The position numbers and the translations under genes are program-made. DNA of 50,997 bases from Nitrospirota bacterium. GTDB taxonomy: Bacteria > Nitrospirota > Thermodesulfovibrionia > Thermodesulfovibrionales > Magnetobacteriaceae. Below, piece by piece: positions 26,271 to 33,587 of this stretch. Below the pieces are notes generated by a model. It saw nothing but the letters and a program-made list of their open reading frames with translations. It was not told where the DNA came from and did no database searches. Within the stretch, counting starts at the first letter, position 1; each line of letters begins with the position of its first letter. The DNA is taken from the NCBI GenBank assembly GCA_015233615.1, contig JADFXJ010000010.1:1-50997 (forward strand). The letters are read 5' to 3'.

Positions 26271-26759
26271 TCACTTTCCGGGACTCTTACACAAAGATTC
26301 GAGAAAATCCTGGAGTTCCTCCGGTCCGGGAAGAGGTTTTGGCACCAAAACGCCTGGCAAGCATGACGTCAACACTATTTTAAGGAGGTTTGATACAGAG
26401 AACCGTATAAGTTCAGATAAAAATGACGAACCGGCATTTTTAATGGCCAGAGTCTCCGTGTTCCACTGGTGCGAAAACGTTACAAACCCGGAGCACTCGT
26501 CCCCCCCTCTGATAGTCTCCGGTTCCGCTGCGTGGGCGATAATAAAAGCGCGAACGTCGAGGTTCGACGATTGCAGACCCTTAACGGCCGGGTTTTGTCC
26601 CAGGCGATGCTTTCCGGCAGTGATTGGGGTAAAACGTGACACGTTGACGCCGGAGCAATATACAACTACGTTGTCTCCTCTTTCTTCGTAAGGTTTTATA
26701 ACGCAAAACAGGAAATCGTTAACGTATTCGTAAGTCATAAGGTGATTATCCTTTTCCAT
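26271..26759 (-). CDS. Unrecognised conserved-looking protein, 162 residues
   Basis: A minus-strand gene with an aaaggagg site 10 bases ahead of the ATG at 26759. The GTG at 26786 would put the Shine-Dalgarno inside the gene. The protein has no signal peptide or membrane helix. The first half reads like an alpha/beta fold (YVNDFLFCVIKPYEERGDNVVVYCSG, then VRAFIIAHAAEPETIRGGDECSGFVTF), and the C-terminal 60 residues are more hydrophobic and Pro-rich. I do not recognise the family and cannot assign a role. It stands alone between the glycogen genes and a kinase, next to a repeat-rich gap, so an accessory origin is possible. Confidence 0.6.
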   Translation of the reverse strand: MEKDNHLMTYEYVNDFLFCVIKPYEERGDNVVVYCSGVNVSRFTPITAGKHRLGQNPAVKGLQSSNLDVRAFIIAHAAEPETIRGGDECSGFVTFSHQWNTETLAIKNAGSSFLSELIRFSVSNLLKIVLTSCLPGVLVPKPLPGPEELQDFLESLCKSPGK

Positions 26760-27004
26760 TTTACGGGAGCCTCCTTTAATCGCCACTTAACTTCGGTATC
26801 CTATCTATATAATATTTAGTATACCACACCCGCAGATTTCATATTCGTCGATTCCGATAACAAACATACACCATCAAAAAGCTATACTATTATACCTTGT
26901 TTCTGTTATATTATCACCCGGCATATAATTATCGGTTTCAATTTACAGAGTATTATTAACTATTAACGATAAGCGGGCGGATTAACTAAAGTGACTTTAC
27001 AGAC

Positions 27005-28198
27005 ATGACTGAAGACCCCGAAAAAAAGGAAAAAGAAAGCCGGCAGCTCAAGGCTCACGAAATCAGAACCTGTCAGATGGAAGCCGTCGGCACCCTGGCC
27101 GGAGGCATAGCACACGAGTTGAACAACCTTCTTACAATATTTGCAGGTAAGATTTATCTTCTGAAAAAGTACCTGGCCCCTAACAATTTTGCGTACAACA
27201 CGCTCATGGAACTAGAACAGGCCATGCAGCAGTCCAAAGACCTGTCTAAACTGATTGTATCTTTTTCCAAAGGGAGTATACCCGTTACCGGTACCATTTC
27301 CATATCCGGGCTTTTACAGAGCGTAGTGGTATCCTTTTTAAAAACCAACACCGATAATTCCAGGATAAAATCGTACTTACACGTGCACAACAATCTCTGG
27401 CATATCAAAGTCGACGAGGGACAGATTTCCAGGGTCATAAACAACCTTCTCCTCAATGCGAAAGAAGCAATGTCCTCTGAAGGAATAATCGACGTAAGAG
27501 CCGAAAACTTTTTAAAGACAAAAGACACCGACATACCCTTAACCGATGGCTGTTATATAAAAATAACGATCTCCGACAACGGTACGGGCATATGCAAGGA
27601 GAACTTAAACAAGATATTCATGCCATTTTTTACCACCAGGCCTAAAGGACACGGGCTTGGCCTGGCTACCGCTTACTCTATAGTAAAAAAACACAACGGT
27701 TTTATGGACGTGGAATCGGAGCCCGGGAAAGGAACCTGCTTCTATATATACCTGCCGGCTTCAGTCGAAACGATACCGTCCGCCAACTGCGGGGAAAGCA
27801 TCTGTCCTCCGGACGGAAAGGGAAAGATACTCCTGGTGGATGACGACATTTCGAGGAACGATATCGGTGAAATATTAGGTTCCCTGGGATTTACCGTCGA
27901 TTACGCCGTAAATGGAAACGAGGCCATAGAAAGATACAAATGTATGCAAAGCACCGCAACACCCTATGACGTGGTTATAATAGGCTTAGCCAGGCGTGGC
28001 GGTGCAGACGGTACAGAAGCGGTAGGCGAACTGCTGAAAATTAACCCGCACGCAAAGGCTATAGCAGCTTACGGTTATTCGAATGAAGAGGCAATGTCGA
28101 ATTACGCCAACTATGGGTTTAAAGCAGCCACGGGAAAGCCTTACATGATTGGCGAACTCTATAATACGATTAACCGGTTGATTAATAATAAGGGTTAA
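27005..28198 (+). CDS. Histidine kinase with fused degenerate receiver
   Basis: A 397-residue cytoplasmic hybrid kinase with no sensor domain of its own. The HisKA box has H37 in LAGGIAHELNNLLT. The ATPase domain follows (INNLLLNAKEAM; SDNGTGICKENLNKIFMPFFTTRPKGHGLGLATAYSIVKKHNG read as separate boxes), ending near residue 250. A receiver-like domain spans 272-397 with the acidic pair in LLVDDD and the Lys in TGKPYM. The phospho-acceptor Asp is replaced by G327 (YDVVIIGLARRGG, normally ..DL). The receiver therefore cannot be phosphorylated in the usual way and may act as a pseudo-receiver docking or output domain. It stands alone, with a weak ribosome-binding site. Confidence 0.88.
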   Translation: MTEDPEKKEKESRQLKAHEIRTCQMEAVGTLAGGIAHELNNLLTIFAGKIYLLKKYLAPNNFAYNTLMELEQAMQQSKDLSKLIVSFSKGSIPVTGTISISGLLQSVVVSFLKTNTDNSRIKSYLHVHNNLWHIKVDEGQISRVINNLLLNAKEAMSSEGIIDVRAENFLKTKDTDIPLTDGCYIKITISDNGTGICKENLNKIFMPFFTTRPKGHGLGLATAYSIVKKHNGFMDVESEPGKGTCFYIYLPASVETIPSANCGESICPPDGKGKILLVDDDISRNDIGEILGSLGFTVDYAVNGNEAIERYKCMQSTATPYDVVIIGLARRGGADGTEAVGELLKINPHAKAIAAYGYSNEEAMSNYANYGFKAATGKPYMIGELYNTINRLINNKG

Positions 28199-28242
28199 AC
28201 AGGGTTGGACACGGTTTAGCTCACATACAAAATATACACAAA

Positions 28243-28656
28243 TCAGGCATTAACTTCCTCCGGAAACAATTCCGTATGATTTGACGCAATCAGAGCTTCT
28301 ACCTCAACGAGTCTTTTTAAAACGCCGTCGATTGAAACGAATTTATTTGCAACGTCAGAATCTATGTCTATTGATTCGTCATCGAGTGTTACGAGAAGAA
28401 ATTTCCATCCTTGCCGTTTGGATACGGTTTCAACTATATCTCTAAAGTATTCTATGGAAAACCTGGCATGGCGTGCTTTTATTTCTATCATCAAATTTTC
28501 TGCACCCCTTTTAGCTACCAGATCAGGCCTGTAATTACCCAGTTCAAAAGGTACGGTATCTTTACCCGGTTCCAGGAAAACTTCGTAACCCTGACGTTCG
28601 TATTTCCCGGCAAGTTCTTTTATAAAATTGTCGTGTTTTTCTTTGAGTGTGATCAT
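28243..28656 (-). CDS. PD-(D/E)XK nuclease, AHJR-like
   Basis: A 137-residue protein with a PD-(D/E)XK core: YRPDLVAKRG gives D45 and LMIEIKAR gives E58-x-K60, preceded by a helix with an acidic residue as expected for Holliday-junction-resolvase-like or restriction-like nucleases. The start at 28656 is chosen for ggaggagt 4 bases ahead; an in-frame ATG at 28695 lies deeper in the upstream gene. Its first 95 bases overlap the 3' end of the RusA-like gene in another frame, so the two are translationally coupled. The family (REase_AHJR-like) is small and uncharacterised. Co-occurrence with a second, different resolvase-type nuclease suggests a joint role in DNA processing or defence. Confidence 0.75.
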   Translation of the reverse strand: MITLKEKHDNFIKELAGKYERQGYEVFLEPGKDTVPFELGNYRPDLVAKRGAENLMIEIKARHARFSIEYFRDIVETVSKRQGWKFLLVTLDDESIDIDSDVANKFVSIDGVLKRLVEVEALIASNHTELFPEEVNA

Positions 28657-29053
28657 AAATACTCCTCCAACGTCCTGATAATGAAACTCTGACATAAACG
28701 CATTCGCGGTTACTTATGATTTCATCTCTAAGTAAACGAGGTAATTTTACAATATCAAAAGTAGTGTCAACTGAGCGTTGATGGCATTCAACGTCTTTAA
28801 CAACGTTATCGTCGGAATATACATGCCCGACGAGAGCATCTTGTATCGGTTTTATAATATTATCGGTATCTATAAAGATATCGTCACAAATGTGCACTAA
28901 CGTAAGATGAACGACGGTATCATTAGGCAAAGGTGGGTCAGACCACCACTTAGCAGCCTCTGCTTGAACAAAAGACTTCCAGCTTTGAAGATTCTTTTTT
29001 CTCCTTGCTTGCACAGAAACAGGTTGCCCCGGAATTACAGAATCGAAAAGCAT
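28562..29053 (-). CDS. RusA-like Holliday junction resolvase family protein
   Basis: A 163-residue protein with the RusA active-site pattern: D62-x-D64-N-x-x-K68 (FIDTDNIIKPI) and, after DALVGHVYS, the D81-D82 pair followed by VVKDVEC. RusA enzymes cleave four-way DNA junctions as dimers. The start has an excellent aaggagat site. The last ~45 residues (RWRSIYDHTQRKTRQFYKR...) are basic and overlap the nuclease gene in a different frame. Family members usually end near VYVRV, so the tail may be non-conserved read-through from loss of the original stop. With the overlapping PD-(D/E)XK gene it forms a two-nuclease operon facing an A+T-rich, gene-poor gap. Confidence 0.75.
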   Translation of the reverse strand: MLFDSVIPGQPVSVQARRKKNLQSWKSFVQAEAAKWWSDPPLPNDTVVHLTLVHICDDIFIDTDNIIKPIQDALVGHVYSDDNVVKDVECHQRSVDTTFDIVKLPRLLRDEIISNRECVYVRVSLSGRWRSIYDHTQRKTRQFYKRTCREIRTSGLRSFPGTG

Positions 29054-29143
29054 TATCGAAATCTCCTTATTCTCGTAGTCCGTAACAATTGTGTATGAGC
29101 CGCCATTTAATACACGTTATACGTTGTTCCTTTTTATATTAAC

Positions 29144-29476
29144 ATGACAAGTATGCAAAAGACTAATGGGTCTGCTGAGACGAACTTAGAAGTAAGTCAC
29201 CTTGTGGAAAAGCTATCTAAGGCCACTCGCTTTGATCCTGAAGCTATCGAGGTGTTCTTACGCAGAGCCTTTCTGGTTATATAAGCCGATAAATTGCTTG
29301 ACGATATTGACCGTTGCCGTAATGAAAAACAGTTAACGTGTGCGTGTTTAACAACAATTGAAAATAAAGTTATGCAACGTAAGTTGGTATTAACGATATT
29401 GGGCCCGTTTGATTTTAGTCGTTCCGGCTATGAGAGTACAGGTTTTTTTCAACACATGTCTTTTGCCTGTATATAA
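29144..29476 (+). pseudogene. Short ORF interrupted by an in-frame TAA
   Basis: From ATG 29144 a frame reads 46 residues (including TNLEVSHLVEKLSKAT and FDPEAIEVFLRRAF) to a TAA at 29282-29284. The same frame then continues open for about 60 more codons to TAA at 29476, with ADKLLDDIDRCRNEKQL and ENKVMQRKLVL. The composition on both sides is protein-like (helical, Leu/Glu/Lys-rich) up to about 29400 and degenerates afterwards. This looks like one small gene broken by a nonsense mutation, or a 46-residue gene followed by remnant. No family is recognised and no ribosome-binding site is clear. It is divergent from the nuclease pair. Confidence 0.4.
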
Positions 29477-29859
29477 ATGTTATAATATCTTTGCAGTATT
29501 GGCTTTATGAAATGCTGTCGTTATATTCTTAAACAAGGGTTTAGGTTATTTTATAGCTTTGAGTGCAGTATTGTTTTATTAACATACTCATTAATAACCA
29601 TATGGGTGTTAATAATTTGAGTGTTACTAACATGGCATGGAGGCGATGTGTATCTAACCACAGAAAACCTGTATATTTGTCTGTCCGGCTGGTTGGCTAT
29701 CTGTTTATCTTGTTATCGTTGCCGGGAATGACTTTCTATTGTGATTGTTACGGGAAGGCCGGATGTAATTATATGTATTTGTATATATATGTATGCATAA
29801 TATTCTTTTGTATATATTATAAATTCTCCCTGGATGCTATGGCGTCCAAAGGGTGAAGC
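29477..29859. other. A+T-rich intergenic region before the CHASE kinase
   Basis: About 380 bases, rich in A and T. One frame (29563-29856) stays open and would encode a hydrophobic, Tyr/Cys-rich tail ending 3 bases before the kinase start, but it has no ribosome-binding site and low-complexity TATA-derived sequence (YMYLYIYVCIIFF). I do not accept it as a gene. The promoter for the 29860-38236 locus is probably here. Confidence 0.4.
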
Positions 29860-32178
29860 ATGAGATTTACTTCTATTAACATAAAGAGAGAAGATATTTA
29901 TACCTCTATTGTTCCCGTGGTTTTATTATTAGGTATTACATTATCTGTCGTCTCTTTTATTGGAATACGTAGATCGGAATTTCAGAGGATATCCTTAAGA
30001 TTCGAAATAGAGTCAGAAAGCCGCTATGCAACGTTAAAAAGAGAAATAGAATCAAACTTGCAAACAATAGATGCAATGGATGCCTATTATGACACTAACA
30101 AATACGTCGATAGATTACAATTTAGGATTTTTACAAATCATCTTCTCAAAGAACATGCAAGCATTCAGGCTCTTGAGTGGATACCCCGGGTGTTATTTTC
30201 CAATCGTAAAGAATATGAGAAATCAGCAAGAAGAGAAGGTTTTCCAGATTTTCGAATCACCGAACGAGCGAAACAAGGGACCATTGTAAGTGCAGGCGAA
30301 CGAAAAGAGTACTTCCCGGTTTATTTTGTAGAGCCTTTTAAAGGAAACGAGATAGCCCTTGGTTTTGATTTGGCATCTAATCCCGAACGACTGGAAGCGA
30401 TAGAACGTTCACGCGATACCGGCGAGATCGTTGCTGCCACAAGAATAAAACTGGTTCAGGAAAAAGCAGGACAATATGGTTTTCTTGTTTTTAAACCGGT
30501 ATATAAGATTGGAGACTTAGCGGATACGATAGAAAGTCGCCGCGAAAACCTGGAAGGTTTTATCCTTGGCGTCTTCAGAACGCCGGATATTGTCGAAAAA
30601 TCATTGTCTTATCTAAATCCATCGGGAGTAGATGTTTATATATACGATAAACCGGCAATAGACGAATCATCCCTCATTTACTACCATCCATCCCGCAGAA
30701 GAAAGGTTTCGATTAATGATAGCGTACTTAAAGATAATATGAATAAGGATAATATGCATAAAGATAATATAGGATTTATACCACGTAAGAACCTGACATA
30801 CACAAAGATCCTGCATGTAGCAGGGAGAAAATGGTTAGTGCAGTGTACTTCGATATCTGGTTATATATCAGAAAAATATAGTTTTCAATCGTGGGTTATT
30901 CTGTTTACGGGTTTGGTATTAACATTTCTTTTAACCGGATATTTCGTGAGCATAAAGAGAAAAACAAAAACCATTAGAAAACTCATAAGAGATCTCGAAA
31001 CTTCGAACGAGCACCTCAAGGAAGACATTACGCAACGTAAGCGATTAGAAAAGGAACTTTTGGAATCCGAACGAAGATATAAAACCGTCGTAAACAGTAT
31101 TCCAGTTGGAATATCGTTGCTAAGTCAAAATCTGGAAGTATTGTCAGTAAACAATAACCTAAAGAATCGGTTTCCGGACGTGGATTTTACAAATAAGCCA
31201 ATTTGCTATAAAACATTTAATAATCCGCCAGGAGACAACACATGTCCTTCCTGTCCTTCGTGTAAAACACTTATAGACGGACAGATTCATGAACACGTGA
31301 AAGAAATTCACATTGATGGTAATACCTTTTATTACCGGATAGTCTCTTCTCCGGTAGTGGATGAGGAAGGTAAAATTACAGCCGTAGCTGAGCTGGTCGA
31401 GGATATAACGGAAAAAAGAAGAGTCGTAGTCGAACTAAAGAAAGCGCAGGAAATGTTGCTTCGTTCCGAAAAAATGGTTGCCCTCGGAGAGCTTTCCGCC
31501 GGTGTTGCCCATGAAATCAGAAATCCGCTGAATGTAATCTCTACTTCCGCTCAGATCCTGATGATGGAAGATAATATCAGTGAAGAAGCAATGGATGCGT
31601 ACAACGTCATCATCGAACAGGTTGACAGAGCGGTTAAAATCGTTGATAACCTGCGGGAATTCGCGAGAAAAAGTATCCCGGAGATAAAAAAGCTGGAATT
31701 AAATGAATTAATCGAAAAGACAGTGGCCCTCGTGTCATATGAGATGAAGGTGGAAAATATTGCAATCGCCATAAATTTTGGACATGTCACCATATTCATA
31801 AATGGCGACAAAGATCAACTCACCCAGGTGTTACTGAACATAATAAACAACGCAAGAGACGGCATAAAGGAAAAGCAGGACGCTTACTCTCACGCTGAAC
31901 CAACCGAAGATGGATGGTCGGGGTGTTTGAAAATAGGTACATGGGCAGACCCGGAACATGTATATGTAAGCATTGAAGATAACGGCATAGGAATACCCGA
32001 AGCGATAATACACAACGTATTCGATCCCTTTTTCACTACAAAGCAAGAAGGCAAGGGTAGCGGACTTGGACTTTCCATATCGTACGGAATAATTAAAAAT
32101 CATAACGGCGATATAAAAGTACAATCCGGGAATGGTAAAACAGTGTTTACTTTAATTTTTCCGACAATAAAAAACTAA
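29860..32178 (+). CDS. CHASE-PAS sensor histidine kinase
   Basis: A 772-residue inner-membrane sensor kinase. TM1 is at about 15-37 and TM2 at about 342-364. Between them lies a periplasmic CHASE domain (LEWIPRVLFSNRKEYEKSARREG..., then FPVYFVEPFKGNEIALGFDL in separate motifs), a ligand-binding domain for small molecules. After a coiled linker comes a PAS domain (about 405-520) with a Cys cluster, NTCPSCPSCKTL, that may bind metal. The kinase core has the His in SAGVAHEIRNPLN, N box NIINNARDGI, EDNGIGIPE and GSGLGLSISYG. A 15-bp DNA tandem repeat near 30730 gives KDNMNKDNMHKDNI just before TM2. It starts the likely signalling operon; the next gene encodes a matching receiver. Confidence 0.93.
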   Translation: MRFTSINIKREDIYTSIVPVVLLLGITLSVVSFIGIRRSEFQRISLRFEIESESRYATLKREIESNLQTIDAMDAYYDTNKYVDRLQFRIFTNHLLKEHASIQALEWIPRVLFSNRKEYEKSARREGFPDFRITERAKQGTIVSAGERKEYFPVYFVEPFKGNEIALGFDLASNPERLEAIERSRDTGEIVAATRIKLVQEKAGQYGFLVFKPVYKIGDLADTIESRRENLEGFILGVFRTPDIVEKSLSYLNPSGVDVYIYDKPAIDESSLIYYHPSRRRKVSINDSVLKDNMNKDNMHKDNIGFIPRKNLTYTKILHVAGRKWLVQCTSISGYISEKYSFQSWVILFTGLVLTFLLTGYFVSIKRKTKTIRKLIRDLETSNEHLKEDITQRKRLEKELLESERRYKTVVNSIPVGISLLSQNLEVLSVNNNLKNRFPDVDFTNKPICYKTFNNPPGDNTCPSCPSCKTLIDGQIHEHVKEIHIDGNTFYYRIVSSPVVDEEGKITAVAELVEDITEKRRVVVELKKAQEMLLRSEKMVALGELSAGVAHEIRNPLNVISTSAQILMMEDNISEEAMDAYNVIIEQVDRAVKIVDNLREFARKSIPEIKKLELNELIEKTVALVSYEMKVENIAIAINFGHVTIFINGDKDQLTQVLLNIINNARDGIKEKQDAYSHAEPTEDGWSGCLKIGTWADPEHVYVSIEDNGIGIPEAIIHNVFDPFFTTKQEGKGSGLGLSISYGIIKNHNGDIKVQSGNGKTVFTLIFPTIKN

Positions 32179-32282
32179 ACCTTAACGGAAGCATCGATTA
32201 AAACATTAACGGAAACATTGACCGAAGGATTGTCGGAAGACAATGAAAGGCGATAGAAGGCAATGACAGGCAATAAAAGGTA
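32179..32282. other. Repetitive spacer between kinase and HD-GYP genes
   Basis: The 104-base gap is built from near-repeats: attaacggaa units, then aaaggc(a/g)at units. The last aaaggtaATG doubles as the ribosome-binding site of the next gene. It looks slippage-derived, and no promoter or terminator is clear. Confidence 0.4.
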
Positions 32283-33587
32283 ATGATAGATATCCTTGTT
32301 GTCGACGATGAAGTTCAGGCTTGTAAAAATGTAAGGAGTTTTCTTGAGAAAAAAGGGTATCGCGTTGCAGAAGCCCATGATGGTATAGACGCGCTCGCTT
32401 ATTTCGAAAAGGAAGAGATTTCTAAGGAGATATCACTGGTTATTCTCGATCTTAAAATGCCGAAAATGAATGGTTTCGAGGCCCTTCAGCAAATCAAGGA
32501 TAAATATCCGGCGACCGAGGTTATCATAATAACCGCTCTCGGAGATTTGCAACTTGCCGTCAAATGCATGCAAAAAGGAGCATTCTGTTACCTGACTAAA
32601 CCCGTTAATTTGGCCAACCTGGAAGTGGAAATAAAAAAAGCGTTTGAGAAACAACGTCTATCTACGAAAAGCATTGATTACCAAAAAAACCTGGAAGAAC
32701 AGGTTGCAGAAAAAACCCTGGAAGTGAGAAATGTTTACACGCAGTTAGAATATAACTTTTTCGCCTTTATACGCATCTTCGTCGATATACTGGAACATTA
32801 CGACACGTTCATAGGCACGCACTGCAAACGCGTTGGAATACTGGCTGAGAGAACCGGAAGAAAGTTCGGCCTGGGAGACAAAACGCTGCAGGAACTCGAA
32901 ATAGCCGGGCTTCTGCACGACATAGGACTTATAAAAATACCGAGGAAAATCCAGTACACGCCAATGAAGCAACTCAATCAGACGGAAATATCGCTCGTAA
33001 AAAGTCAGACTGTTTTAGCTCAGGAAACACTGAAGCAGGTGGATCGACTTAACAGGGTCGGCTGGATAATCAGAAGCCATTTGGAACGATTTGACGGAAC
33101 CGGTTTCCCCGATGGATTAAAGGGTAAGGAAATCCCTTTGGAATCGAGGATAATTTCGGTAGTGAATGCATATGACGAGATGAAGTGCAGACACCGCTTT
33201 TCATCGGGTAAAGTATTTACAAACAGATCCGAAGAAGAGATAGCGCTCGATCATCTTAAGGAGTTTTCAGGTACCCGGTTCGATCCCGAAGTCGTACAAA
33301 GGCTTAACGTCGTTCTCGTAGAGATGAAACTTTCCCAGAGAGAAAAACTTCTGGTGCCGCTTCAATATCTCGAAGAAGGAATGACAATTGCCGAAGACAT
33401 CAGTGCAGCCAATGGAGAGCTATTAGTTCATAAAGGAAGTATTCTTAGTTCGGTGCAAATAGAAACACTTTGTCACTATCTTGAAACGAGCGCTCCAATA
33501 AGTGGAGAAGTTTACGTTTATACAGATCAAACCCAAAATACAAAGGATACCAAAAATGCAAGTGATTCACACGATAACAAAACGTGA
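32283..33587 (+). CDS. Response regulator with HD-GYP c-di-GMP phosphodiesterase domain
   Basis: A 434-residue RpfG-like protein. The REC domain (1-125) has D8/D9/E10 in VVDDE, phospho-acceptor D56 (LVILDLKMPKMNG) and the Lys in YLTKPV. After a coiled coil the HD-GYP domain (about 165-355) carries HCKRVG, the metal-binding HD in AGLLHDIGLIKIP, RSHLERFDGTGFPDGL (the GYP motif reads GFP) and SVVNAYDEM. A further ~60 residues follow. The expected activity is hydrolysis of cyclic-di-GMP controlled by the CHASE kinase encoded upstream. The 3' end overlaps the start of the VWA gene, indicating co-translation. Confidence 0.9.
   Translation: MIDILVVDDEVQACKNVRSFLEKKGYRVAEAHDGIDALAYFEKEEISKEISLVILDLKMPKMNGFEALQQIKDKYPATEVIIITALGDLQLAVKCMQKGAFCYLTKPVNLANLEVEIKKAFEKQRLSTKSIDYQKNLEEQVAEKTLEVRNVYTQLEYNFFAFIRIFVDILEHYDTFIGTHCKRVGILAERTGRKFGLGDKTLQELEIAGLLHDIGLIKIPRKIQYTPMKQLNQTEISLVKSQTVLAQETLKQVDRLNRVGWIIRSHLERFDGTGFPDGLKGKEIPLESRIISVVNAYDEMKCRHRFSSGKVFTNRSEEEIALDHLKEFSGTRFDPEVVQRLNVVLVEMKLSQREKLLVPLQYLEEGMTIAEDISAANGELLVHKGSILSSVQIETLCHYLETSAPISGEVYVYTDQTQNTKDTKNASDSHDNKT

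Noticed and set aside
26123-26691. Plus-strand open frames over the 26271-26759 gene
   Set aside because: The opposite frame has a strong Shine-Dalgarno and a more protein-like sequence; these frames begin in the C/G palindrome or lack any start signal.
29563-29856. 97-codon open frame just before the CHASE kinase
   Set aside because: No ribosome-binding site; the hydrophobic tail comes from a TATA-like repetitive stretch; no family resemblance.
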